Part shown: positions 45,328 through 55,700 of the stretch, one piece after another
Position numbering within the stretch: the stretch's first letter is position 1
Layout: every line of letters starts with the position of its first letter
Assembly: GCA_963989385.1 (NCBI GenBank)
Contig: OZ022499.1
Location: 75,206,203 to 75,270,202, forward strand
Length of the DNA stretch: 64,000 bases
Source of the DNA: Ctena decussata
Lineage: Eukaryota > Mollusca > Bivalvia > Lucinida > Lucinidae
Direction: 5' to 3'
Translations under genes and position numbers: made by a program
Notes under the pieces: generated by a model
Told to the model about the DNA's origin: nothing
What the model saw: only the letters and a program-made list of their open reading frames with translations
Databases searched by the model: none

Positions 45328-45554
45328 CAAGGGCGTAGCTACCTATACGGCAAATACGCAAGTGTGTATTGAAATTTTGTCAAAATTGACAAAATTTCAA
45401 AACGCACCTGCATATTTGCATGCTGAATATTTATAAATTAGACAAGATTTCAATACCAATTACCAAAGTGGCTGAAATACTAGCTTTCCCTTCAAGAAAT
45501 AGAGAATAAAACATGGTTGTGCGTATTATGAAATTGCCCCTAGTTACGCCCCTG
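45328..45554. mobile_element. MITE with CAAGGGCGTAGCTAC / GTTACGCCCCTG ends
   Basis: Inverted ends resembling hAT-like CAGGGGCGTAACTA termini; internal palindrome AAATTTTGTCAAAATTGACA. A possible short CTTTT duplication. Confidence 0.6.
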
Positions 45555-45990
45555 CTTTTTGTCTTCTGAAGCTTTAAAGTTATTATATCAAAGCAAGGAA
45601 TCTTTTAAAATCACTGCATAGCTTTTCATCTTCTTTTTCAGATGAAAAGTTTGATTGCTCATATTCTCTTCAAACATAGAAATGAAAAAAAAAAATGTTT
45701 AGGGTAGGGTCTAAAAATAAAACATTAGAGCAGGTGGGGTAAGCTGAGCCTTATACATGTTTTTGGGGGCCTTATAATAAAGTTACAATGTCACTGACCT
45801 AAAGCACACTAATATCAAGTACAAATATTTGGATGAAACATAATATCACTTCTGTGTTAAAAATATTACAATACAGACTATTCATAACTATTATATAAAT
45901 CCCAGTGTAATACAAAAGTCCAAAAGTTGTATAAGCAGCATATGATATTATTTCAACCATGACACTAAACAATAGGACAGTAACACATGA

Positions 45991-46050
45991 GCAACCAGTG
46001 TAGACCCTGATCAGACTGCTCCTACAAGGAGCAGTCTGATCAGGGTCTGT
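45991..46050. repeat. Family A hairpin, copy 11
   Basis: GCAACCAGTGTAGACCCTGA ... TCTGATCAGGGTCTG around GCTCCTACAAGGAGC. Confidence 0.75.
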
Positions 46051-46408
46051 TTTGATTGTAGTCTGACCAGCAAATCTAAAAACATCAATGGACAGAAAAA
46101 TGACTTTTCAAAATTTTGGAAAATAAAGGTACAACTGGTTAGCATTATGGAAAATATGGTAATTGTTAACAACACTTTCTATGCAAATTATAGCTTCACA
46201 GAATTACAAACATTTTTCATTCATAGGCTACTGAGTATGACTATTTAAAGCCTTTCAAAATGACTATTAACCTCTTTATTCCACGAAGAAAAACACCGCA
46301 TCCATATTATAAAACATTCTACCCTTTTAATATCCATCATATTGCACTGGACATCTCATGAGCAAGTCTGTCTTAAACTTAGGAGGAAACTCTTTAAACT
46401 TAAAGCAC

Positions 46409-46652
46409 CAGGGCCCGGTTGTAACAAATGCTCAAAACTAACGACATGGTTACCTAATGTTTCTTTAAATATCTCAAATACTCCAATATTTTTCCTTGAA
46501 AAAATGTGAGAAGCTTTTGCACTGCAAACGCTTCTCATATTTTTCAACAAAAAATATCAGATTATTTGGTTACAAAGTCTAGAACACTTAACAAGTGGAC
46601 CTCTTAACGAGCTCGTTAGGCTAAGGATTGATGCTTTGAACAACTGGGCCCA
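46409..46652. mobile_element. Family Y MITE
   Basis: CAGGGCCCGGTTG / CAACTGGGCCCAG ends. Subterminal CTAACGACATGGTTA / AACGAGCTCGTTAG and a central AAAATGTGAGAAGC hairpin. Fragments of the same family at about 37370-37495, 42480-42660 and 50829-50880. Confidence 0.75.
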
Positions 46653-46708
46653 GAAATGAAATAGCTAAATTTGCAAACAGAGTCCATCAAGATGAGATGG
46701 CTTAATCA

Positions 46709-47037
46709 CAGGGTATAATCGATTCCGCTAATTTTCGCTTCCTGCAGAGACTGTACATCATATTTGGCTTCCGCCGAGACAGTCCGCGAACTCTTGCTTC
46801 CTGCCGAGACTTCTGTACATGATAAATGGCTTCCTGCAGAGACTGTCCGTGTGATTCTGCTTCCTGCCGAGGCTCTCGGCAGGAAGCAGAATCACATGGA
46901 CAGTCTCGGCAGGAAGCTATTTTTCGAGGACAATAGTCTCTGCAGGAAGCAAGAGTTCGCGGACAGTCTCGGCGGAAGCCAAATATAACGGACAGTCTCT
47001 GCAGGAAGCAAAAATTGGCGGAATTGATTATACCCTG
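46709..47037. mobile_element. Element X2, 329 bp, inside a family-A-like palindrome
   Basis: Collinear with X1 (same 329-bp length). It interrupts a GATGAGATGG ... CCACCTCCTC hairpin that is intact at 32605-32671. Confidence 0.85.
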
Positions 47038-47399
47038 TGTTCATTATAATGATCGTGCCACCTCCTCTGGATCTACATTGTTTGCAGTCAGGTTAGTCAA
47101 GTTATATCTTCGACTAACCATTGTTTGAAAATTTGCATATGTATACCGTTGTCCGATTTTATTTTAAAGGTTAGCACTGTTGTCATAGTGACCAACTGCT
47201 CCCTAGCAATCTTATGTTAACCTACAAAGTTTGATCAGGCAAAATGTCCAACATTTTGATTCATTTTGTAGCTCTGTGTCTCAGGGACTAATGTATGGAA
47301 GCTCTGGAGGAACTTCTAGCTTCACAGTTTCCTACCTCCAGCTCCTTTACTTCTTACTTCAAATATCATGACTGCCAATGTCTTTCTAGCTTCTAACTT

Positions 47400-47860
47400 C
47401 TTGTGGCTTTTCACTTCTGACTTTTACTTCAAACTTGGAAGTGAGAAGTCTGAAGTCAGAAGTAAGAATTGGAAAGTCGCAAGATAGAAGTTGGCAATTA
47501 GAAGCTGGAAACAAGAAGTCAGAGGTAAGAAGTGACCTTCTTTAATGACTTCTTAATTGCAACTGCTTCACTTCTTACATTCGAGGTAAGAAAATGGAAG
47601 TCAGAAGTAAGAAGTAGGAAGTGGGAATCATTCCCACTTCCAACTTCTTACATCTGACTTCCAACTTCTTACATCTGACTTCCAACTTCATACATCTGGC
47701 TTCCAACTTCATACATTTGACTTCCAACTTCTGACATCTGACTTCCAACTTCTTACATCTGACTTCCAACTTCATACATCTGACTTCCAAAATTAGAAGT
47801 AAGAAGTAGGAAGTGAAAAGTCATGGAACTAGGAATTAAGAAAATGGAAGGAGGAAGTCA
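47400..47860. repeat. GAAGT-rich repeat region with a 21-bp tandem array
   Basis: 47640-47790 is about 7 copies of ACTTCCAACTTCTTACATCTG. The flanks are AGAAGTCAGAAGTAAGAAGT in both orientations, so the region is a purine/pyrimidine-skewed inverted structure. The - strand frame reads KLEVRCK heptads and is a repeat artefact. Confidence 0.8.
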
Positions 47861-47949
47861 TGACATTAGAGGTCCCTCCTGGGCTTCCCTAAAGTGAAAC
47901 GAATTACTATTGTAAATAAATAAATAAAACTGCTGTATAAATAACTTAC

Positions 47950-48509
47950 ACTATTAATCCTAATAAGCATCCCTTCTCTAATGTCTATAAGTTGCAAAGC
48001 TTGTTATCATCTAATCCCGCTGTATGTTTACTATATTTGCATTGGTTTTAATTTGAGTAAAACATTGTTTAAACTAATAAACACCCCTGCCTCTTTTCAA
48101 AAAATAATATTGTATTAACTTGCATGAATTCTTATTCGCTTCTCTGGATGAGGTAGCTCTTTGAAATAGGCTTTACATGTATTCTTAAAGCAAATTCTTC
48201 AATTAACAGCTGACCCCCAACCCAGCTGAGAAAAAATATTTACATCCTCTGAAAGTATACCAAATCACCTTAGTACATTTTGGCAGTGGCTGAGTAAGTA
48301 CAATTTAGGCTATCAGCCCTCTCCCCAAGCCCCCCCCACCCCTTCCGCTCCCGATATTGTAAAATGAAACGCCCAAGGGTGTTTAATAGGGTTGATATGT
48401 AGCCTGGCTCCAGTCGAATCTGTATATTGCTCTGGTGGTCAGATTCTATGTTCCTTTGCAGGGAATATATTGAACATAGGGTCTGTAGCCAGGCTAGGTT
48501 AATATGGTA
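47950..48509. mobile_element. Family CC MITE, copy 3, with a nested palindrome
   Basis: ACTATTAATCCTAATAAGC at left, GGTTAATATGGTA at right. The insert 48399-48497 has TAGCCTGGCT / AGCCAGGCTA ends. Confidence 0.62.
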
Positions 48510-48559
48510 CATGGTAATAATTTCTGCAGTATGATCCGTTTGGTGCTTCTTTTTATGAC

Positions 48560-49066
48560 ACCAACAGCAGCCACACACATACCAACAGAAATTTCTTACA
48601 AGGCAGTGTAGACTCATTTCAGACTGCTCCTATAGAAGCACTGTTAAAGTATATGGGTACAGCTCAGTTTTTTTCACCACTTTTACCGGCAAAGGGTGAC
48701 AACGTTTGTAACTAAGCTTTTGCTTCCCCCGACTACGAAACCCTTCCAAAGCGGGGTCTACGAACTGCTTGAAGAGCAAAATTATTTCAAGCCCCATTGA
48801 GAAGGGAAGAAAACTAAGGAGAGTTGCTTTTCATGAAAGTGTACCCTTTCACCCAAATACGTTTTACAGGACAGATTCGAAGGCGGAAAGTCAGAATATT
48901 AACCAAAACTAGCTACACAACTCTCAGCCTTTGCTGTATATACCAAGTTCAGAAAGCTTGCTCGCCACGTGCTTCCCGCCAACAGAGGCGTATGGGTAAG
49001 AAATCCTAATCATCGGAGCACCGAATCACGGAATTGGCCGAGCGGTGTTCCGATTGCGCAGACACA
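48560..49066. other. Region downstream of the glycosyltransferase-like gene
   Basis: A degenerate family D piece at about 48745-48800. No AATAAA on the - strand seen here. No other gene. Confidence 0.4.
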
Positions 49067-50353
49067 TCAGGATTTGGATGAATTCGGTGAAATGGTAGTT
49101 CCCGCTTCTTGCTTCGGCACAGATGGACACTGACATTTTATCCAGAAAGAGTCCCTTTTACCTATCACAATATCACCACAGAAAGTGTAGTAAGTGAAAG
49201 ACTGCATACATATGGTGAAACCGTTGTCATAAACCGGCTTAATTCCCGCATTTTTCAACACCTCTTCATTGTAATGCGCATTTGTATGTTTAAATCCTTC
49301 AAAATTTCCAGACTTAGTGGTTTGGTGAACAGCCAATACTGTTTCGGATAATTCAATCATAATGGAATTCAGAGCACACCTAGCATATCCAACGAGCCAG
49401 TTATCATATGCTAGCCGTCCAATCACAACGTCGGCAATTTTATCCCACGGAAATGCTTTATTTGTTATAAAATAATCTTCGGCGTTCGCTCCAAACAGAC
49501 CGCCGCGGCTTTTGGCAACTTTTTGCAACGATTCCGATGACTCTGCCTCCGCAGGTGTCAGATTCTCCACATTAGTCCGTCTACCAGTCATAAACACAGG
49601 CGCGGATAAATTAGTTACTGCTAAAATATGTTTTAATGTCTCTAACAAATCCTCATTGAATACAATATCGGAATTAACATACCCGTATAATGGACTAGAT
49701 GTATAAAGCTTTTGAACAGTTTGAAACATTGTTCTTAAAACGGGCGCCCCGCCACCCGCATGGTGTAATATCGGTAAAGTTCTAATATTAAATTTCTTTC
49801 CTATACTTTCAACTTTCGAGTCATTTGAAAATAACACTATATCAATTTCTGGTCTATATTTCAACCAGTTAGTTAATGTGATATTATGTACAAGATCCTT
49901 TTCTGTATCATTATTTGACGCCCAACTAGAAAACAATGTCACAATAGGTTTGGTGGATGGCTTTGGTGTAACCCTTGGGCGTTTGCTGCACTGATCAACA
50001 GCTGATCTAACCGCCTTGGCTAACATACCCTCCGGCTCACCCGCCGGTATATATTTTTGACAAGGCTCGCCTAAAACTTCATCCAAATGAAACTTCCCGT
50101 TCAGTGTTATGAACTTTGAAATTCCTGTTATGATTGTATCAACAGAGCACGATTCCATTGCGTCTTTTTGGTTCCATGACATCCCGAGGAAAATGATATT
50201 GAACACAGTGAGCGCGGAGAGTATCACAATAAACCTGAAGGTGAGACTAGTGGAGTTCATACTACCTAGACAATATCGCCACGCCCACACCAGTACATGG
50301 TTCAGTAAATCCTCATGGTCTTGTTGCTGGCTCTGAAACAGCGTACAAAACAT
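49067..50353 (-). CDS. Intronless GT-A-like glycosyltransferase, type II membrane protein
   Basis: A single open frame of 428 aa, far longer than any other in the window. A hydrophobic segment at about residues 39-58 follows a basic residue and suggests a signal anchor with a lumenal catalytic domain. The domain starts near residue 136 (KPIVTLFSSWAS), continues with a Rossmann-like strand (IDIVLFSND, 170-178), a conserved GGGAPVLRTMFQ (200-211), and YGYVNSDIVF (223-232), where NSD may stand in for the DxD metal motif. AEDYF (291-295) and GRLAYDNWL (312-320) resemble the DYF...GR..WDNWL signature of uncharacterised nucleotide-diphospho-sugar transferase-like proteins. Six NxS/T sequons (N148, N157, N177, N248, N264, N424) fit a secretory location. 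Met32 (50258-50260) has A at -3 and would give a short cytosolic tail, so it is a plausible alternative start. Substrate unknown. No intron is apparent; a retrocopy or a naturally single-exon family are both possible. Confidence 0.85.
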   Translation of the reverse strand: MFCTLFQSQQQDHEDLLNHVLVWAWRYCLGSMNSTSLTFRFIVILSALTVFNIIFLGMSWNQKDAMESCSVDTIITGISKFITLNGKFHLDEVLGEPCQKYIPAGEPEGMLAKAVRSAVDQCSKRPRVTPKPSTKPIVTLFSSWASNNDTEKDLVHNITLTNWLKYRPEIDIVLFSNDSKVESIGKKFNIRTLPILHHAGGGAPVLRTMFQTVQKLYTSSPLYGYVNSDIVFNEDLLETLKHILAVTNLSAPVFMTGRRTNVENLTPAEAESSESLQKVAKSRGGLFGANAEDYFITNKAFPWDKIADVVIGRLAYDNWLVGYARCALNSIMIELSETVLAVHQTTKSGNFEGFKHTNAHYNEEVLKNAGIKPVYDNGFTICMQSFTYYTFCGDIVIGKRDSFWIKCQCPSVPKQEAGTTISPNSSKS

Positions 50354-50368
50354 GGTTCGAGGTTATAA

Positions 50369-50468
50369 AACTTGAGAATAATCTCAAACTTAAAATAAAG
50401 CACACTCATTGGCTGCGGAAGCAGTCAATCAGTGTGCTTTATTTTGAGTTTGAGAATGTACTCAAGTT
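50369..50468. repeat. Long hairpin just upstream of the glycosyltransferase-like start
   Basis: Arms at about 50369-50407 and 50431-50468 are near-perfect complements (AACTTGAGAAT... / ...CTCAAGTT, with AAATAAAGCACACT pairing with AGTGTGCTTTATTT). The loop holds ATTGG and CAATC. It sits 16 bp before the first ATG of the - strand gene, in promoter or 5' UTR. Confidence 0.8.
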
Positions 50469-50555
50469 GGCTATACAATAGTCAACAATCAACAAGTACT
50501 TGTAAATTCGAAGCCCATGCAGCGCATGATACGAAGCCGTTTTGAGAGCTCAGTC

Positions 50556-50770
50556 CAGAACTCCAGATAAGAGGGGGGGGGGGGGGGGGTGGGTTTGAGG
50601 ATAATTCAAAGATATATTTTTATTCATAAACAAAACATATGTTGTGACCCATCATTAGAACCGTCTCGGCGAGACGATTCTAATGATGGGTCACAAGATA
50701 TGTTTCTATGGAGAAGTATGGAAAATTATCTCTAAATCATCCCTGTTAGCCCTTCTTATCTGGAAGTCTG
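50556..50770. mobile_element. Family C MITE about 200 bp upstream of the glycosyltransferase-like gene
   Basis: CAGAACTCCAGATAAG / CTTATCTGGAAGTCTG. Contains a G run at 50573-50590. No matching 6-bp flank, so older or rearranged. Confidence 0.72.
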
Positions 50771-51306
50771 GAAATCCATGAAGAGGTACATTATATAATT
50801 CGAAGCCCAACCCTGTACGCCAGGACCTAAATGTTCAAAACTAAAGATGTCGTTAGTTTTGAGCAACTAAGCCCGGGTGCACTCCATCGAGATGGGTAAA
50901 ACAGCACGAAGAGTATTATCGCTGCATGGAATTGTGCGTAAAGACAGATATTAAACATCGTGCTGCACCCGAAAAACAGAGTGAACCGCCTTCTTTGAAA
51001 AAATAGAAAGTAATGTATTGTAGGACCTCAGTCTAAAGATTGGTAGCCCCCTACACTTTGCCCACTTACATGTATCTGCACACTACAAACATACAAAATA
51101 CTACCGCATTTTATCTATAAAAACTGCGGGTTTATGACCCTTCGAACATTGCACTTAACTGATAATTAGAAAATTAGTTATTTTAAACTCCTGTCAGTCT
51201 GTTATTGTGTTAACATCTCTGTATCTGCAATAACAGAACCTTTTCCCTTGAATCTTAATTCTTTTTGCAACAACAAACAGAACTAGACAATCACTAAAGG
51301 TGATGA

Positions 51307-53126
51307 ATGCCCCCGCCATATGCCTCACTAGAAAAGTAATGTGTTAAAACATATTTGTGTGAAGTTACATCAAAATCTGTCAATAAATAAAGGTGCTAGA
51401 GGGATGACTGAGGTTTTCTTAAAAATAGCAACTGTGACCTTGACCTTGGAACTACAACCCTGAAAGGTTTACTTGTCCAAGATATTGTCATACTTAATAT
51501 ATGTGTGAAGTTCTATCAAAATCAGTTAAAAAATAAAAGCGCTAGAACCATGAAAAAGATTTACATTTACCTATAATAGCATCTGTGACCTTGACCTTGG
51601 ACCTACAATGATGAAACGTAAATTTGTCCCAGATATTGTCAAGCTAAATATTTGAGTCAAGTTATGCCAAAATCATTCCAGAGGGATGACAGCATATTTT
51701 CTAAAATAGCAAATATGACCTTGACCTTTACCTGAAATTCTGGATCACGAACTTGTCCAAGATATTGTCACACTAAACATTTGAGTGAAGTTACATCAAA
51801 ATTGTCAATGAATAGAGGAGTAGAGGAATGATAAAGTTTTTTTCTAAAAATAGCAACTGTGACCTTGACCTTGGACCTGCGGTGCTGAAACAGTAATTTA
51901 TTCAAGATATTGTTATACTTAACATTTATGTGAAGTTACATCAAAATCGATCTATAAATGAAAGCGCTGGAGCAATGCCCTAGTTTTTCTGAAAATAGCA
52001 ACTGTGACCTTGACCATCATCCTACAAACCTGAAACGCAAAGTTGTTCGAGGTTCTGTCATACCCAATAAAGCTGTGATGTAATATCAAAATCTGTTAAT
52101 AAATGAGGCCGCTAGAGCGATCATAAAAGGTGAGATTGTATTTAAGCTATGGAAATATGGTCAAAATATGTGTTATTCAAGGGGACATAATTCTGCAATA
52201 AAGACCTGACTGAAAGTTATGTTTCCTGTATGCACATGTTCAATGCATGTCTAAACTGTGTTGCAAGTTTCAAATCCCTACATCAAATACTATTGGAGGA
52301 GTTGCAGAGACAAGAACAGTACTACAAAAAGTGAAATATGGTCAAAATATGCATGTCATTCAAGGGGATGTAATTCTGCCATAATGACCTGGATCAAAGT
52401 TTTGTTTCCTTTATGCACATGTTCAATGCATGTCTGAACTGTGTTACAAGTTTCAAATCCCTACATCAAACACAATTGGAGGAGTTGCAGAGACAAGAAC
52501 AGTACTACAAATGTGAAATATGGTCAAAATATTTATGTTATTCAAGGGGACATAATTCTGCAATAAAGACCTTAATCAAAGTTCTGTTTCCTTTATGCAC
52601 ATGTTCAATGCATGTCTGAACTGTGTTGCAAGTTTCAACTCCCTATATCAAATACTGTAGGAGGAGTTGCGGAGACAAGAACAGTACTCAAATGTGAAAT
52701 ATGGTTATAATATGTATATTATTCAAGGGGACATAATTCTGCAATAAAGATCTTAATCAAAGTTCTGTTTCCTTTATGCACATGTTCAATGCATGTCTGA
52801 ACTGTGTTCCAAGTTTCAGCTCCCTGCATCGAATACTGTAGGAGGAGTTGCGGAGACAAGAACAGTACTCAAATGTGAAATATGGTTATAATATGTATAT
52901 TATTCAAGGGGACATAATTCTGCAATAAAGATCTTAATCAAAGTTCTGTTTCCTTTATGCACATGTTCAATGCATGTCTGAACTGTGTTCCAAGTTTCAG
53001 CTCCCTGCATCGAATACTGTAGGAGGAGTTGCGGAGACAAGAACAGTACTACAAAGTGTGACGTACGTATGCACGGACGGACAAGGGCAAAACTACATGC
53101 CCCTCCCCACTTCGTGGCGGGGGCAT
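51307..53126 (+). mobile_element. Tandem-array element H with two arrays
   Basis: Perfect 11-bp ends ATGCCCCCGCC / GGCGGGGGCAT. Array 1 has five units of 130-151 bp, each with TGACCTTGACC (51435, 51586, 51716, 51860, 52005). Array 2 has five units of 181-183 bp (TTCAAGGGGACATAATTCTG at about 52176, 52359, 52541, 52722, 52903), the last two almost identical. The tail GCACGGACGGACAAGGGCAA precedes the 3' end. Confidence 0.75.
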
Positions 53127-53216
53127 AAAAAAAAGAAAACGAAAAGAAAAAAGAACCCGTAAGGCATAACAAAATGATAGAACATTTTAACGTATTTTCC
53201 TCGAATTTTATTTTTT

Positions 53217-53284
53217 TCTAGAACAAACAAACAGGAAAAAAAACTGTTATAACAGCAGGGTTTTTTCCTGTTTGTTTGTTCTAG
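53217..53284. repeat. Hairpin with 24-bp perfect arms
   Basis: CTAGAACAAACAAACAGGAA + AAAA and its complement; loop ACTGTTATAACAGCAGGG contains a second small palindrome. Confidence 0.88.
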
Positions 53285-54127
53285 AAAGAATTAAAATTAA
53301 GATATCAAAAAGCAAAATGAGGATGCAGGTTTACAGAAACCTTCATCTACTGTCGCATGTCTTTGTTCTTTCTTGAAGATATCTAATTATCCAAAGCAGT
53401 TCAAAATCTAGTCTTAATGAGATTCCATAATTTATATCCTTTGGAGCTCGAAATACTTTTAACTAATTTGGAGAGCTGCAATTTAAATGACTATAATCCT
53501 TTAGTATGTAATATCATCCACGTTTGTTTTCCCGTATCATGTTAAATGTAGACATGTTAACGTGTTAACGAAGAGAAACCCTTATCTGAATATACTATTG
53601 AAATTCATAGTCATTCCTTCGCAGTGTTATCGGTGGTCAAGAGAACGAAAATTGAGCCACGTCACGTAAAGAGAAGCCTTACTGCAAGTGTGAAAGGCAA
53701 AACTTCAAACCAGTCTGTGAGTAGGCTAATCAGTCTTTTCGTTTTTGATTATGATCATATGTCATGTTTTCACTCGTCGTGGTACTGCTGTTTCTACCCT
53801 CTGCTAAGACAGCGTGGCTAGGCAGCGTCTTCTCTGTTTTTGCACATGAGGTAATTGAATATCCTTTATCCACGATAACCTTATATCTATATGTATATTG
53901 GACAATGATTATGACTTAGATATGCTAGACCATTTCAGCAACCTGACCAGTCTAATCCGGGCCCCCAGCAGTTTAATAAGCTAGGTTCTTCTCGAAGCCC
54001 TTCAATGTATCTGATCAACGAAGATTCCGATCAAGCTCACCGGCGAACCTGGCGCAACATGGACTACCCCTAGATTCACATATTTCTGTGGTTAAAGCTG
54101 CTGTTGCAGCTTGCTTCCAAGGGAACA

Positions 54128-54330
54128 CAGGGCCCTAGATAAGAAGGAGTATTTGGTGATAATTAGGGATAATTTTTGTTAATTCTGGATATAAACATAT
54201 GTTGTGACCCCTCATCTGAACCGTCTCATCGAGACGGTTCAGATGAGGGGTCACAACATATGGTTTCAATGAGAAATAAAGAAAATTATGCCTCAATTAT
54301 CGTCAAATACCCCTCTTATCTAGTGCTCTG
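54128..54330. mobile_element. Family C MITE, GAACA flanks
   Basis: CAGGGCCCTAGATAAG / CTTATCTAGTGCTCTG; GAACA at 54123-54127 and 54331-54335. Confidence 0.85.
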
Positions 54331-54349
54331 GAACAATCTCTGCACAGTC

Positions 54350-54660
54350 AAAGCTCGGCCCCACAGAGTTTGCGACCGCAGCGCGACCTCTCCGCGACAT
54401 AGAAAACCGACAATCACTGCCGCGGCCTCTCCGCGACTAAGAAAACTGACAATCATTAGAGGTTGCAGAAGTGGCGGTGAGGTATACATGGTCGCGACAG
54501 TCTTTCAGCGGTCGACGATCAAAATTAGTTGAGCATGCACAAAAAGGCTATAGCCGCGACTGATGCTGATCGCTGATTGGTTGCAATGGTTTCCTGGAAG
54601 TCGCTGATCGTATTATGTTAGTCGCAGATTGCGGTTTCTGCCAGAGAGCTCCCCGCCACG
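54350..54660. repeat. GC-rich stretch with TCGC(G)AC repeats
   Basis: CTCTCCGCGAC and TCGCTGAT motifs recur in both orientations, and again at 55725-55830. Probably one dispersed element now split; class unknown. Confidence 0.4.
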
Positions 54661-55196
54661 TCCCCCGTGGAAAATGGCTGTAGGAATGGCGACTATATAT
54701 ATGGTGGCTTGTCCGGACCTCATTCAGCCTCTTTCCCCCAAAGTCCCTCTTCCCCCCATCCGAAAACTGACCATTAAAGAACTGGGTGTGTAGTGGGATT
54801 TCCAGTTCTCATCATAGCTGAACACACACACGGACAAATACATAAACGTCACAGGCTACACGCACGCTCACATACTGGCACGTCTGACATATCGTTTCTT
54901 TCTTGCTTGGCAATAGCTGCAGAAGAAAGAACCCAAAACACTTTTTGATCATTTCTTCAAGCAGACAGATCTACGCATACAACGAGCAGGTGAAAGCGCG
55001 TTTTGTCCAGTCGTGCTTCTTTTAGCGAGACCATAGTCCATGGAGACACATTACCTCGGTGTCTGCTGTATTTTGTATGCACATGTACAGTTTTGCCGGA
55101 TTGATAAGGCGGACACCGCGGCACTGTCATCATCGTCATCACTTGTTCCAGCCCAGTTTTGGTCCTACCCAACGATGCCCGCGAAACAGATGGGCA

Positions 55197-55387
55197 CAGA
55201 GCTCTAGATCTGATGATAATTAGGGATAATTTTTGTTAATTCTGGATAAAAACATATGTTGTGACCCCTCATCTGAACCGTCTCGACGAGACGGTTCAGA
55301 TGAGGGGTCACAACATATAGTTTCAATGAGAAATAAAGAAAATTATCCCTCAATTATCATCAAATACCCCTCTTACCTAGAGCTCTG
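55197..55387. mobile_element. Family C MITE with duplication TGGGC(A/T)
   Basis: CAGAGCTCTAGAT / CTAGAGCTCTG; TGGGCA at 55191-55196, TGGGCT at 55388-55393. Confidence 0.85.
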
Positions 55388-55469
55388 TGGGCTGCCTGGT
55401 GTCTCTGCGGCAGAGCTGCTAGAAGCTGAAGCAGAACCTGGGAGTAACTTCTCTCAGGTTGGGTAGAAG

Positions 55470-55700
55470 TCCAATAAATTCGGAGGCAACGTCTCGACAT
55501 GGCTGAAATATTGTTAACAGGGACGTTAAACCACAATTACTCCAGCTGGCGCGTATTTCCCAGTTTATTAGATTGAAAACTAATATTCGGACATGTGTCC
55601 CGATGGGAGTCGAGCCCACGACTCCCTGCATGACTGAATCAACTGGTCCAGTCACTCCGCTGGGTGCATACACTGATGAAAGCTTGCACAAACACACATT
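55470..55700. repeat. SINE/LINE fragments
   Basis: GTCTCGACATGGCTGAAATA, then GGGACGTTAAACCAC, is a typical molluscan retroposon 3' end (about 55490-55535). A separate - strand tRNA-like piece (GTCGTGGGCTCGACTCCC) follows at 55605-55625. Confidence 0.45.

Noticed and set aside
46764..46988. Open frame with LLLPAET repeats, and its counterpart at 37695-37964
   Set aside because: Both are readings through the repeats of palindromic elements X2 and X1; frames appear on both strands.
47575..47790. Heptad-like KLEVRCK protein on the - strand
   Set aside because: The 21-bp tandem array makes a 7-residue periodicity automatically; no start context or conserved flank.
53624..53821. Small open frame MLSVVKRTK...
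   Set aside because: No similarity recognised and the flanks show no gene structure.
54176..54532. 118-codon open frame, and the similar one at 55233-55466
   Set aside because: The shared start (ICCDPSSEPSHRDGSDEGSQ-like) is the translated family C palindrome.
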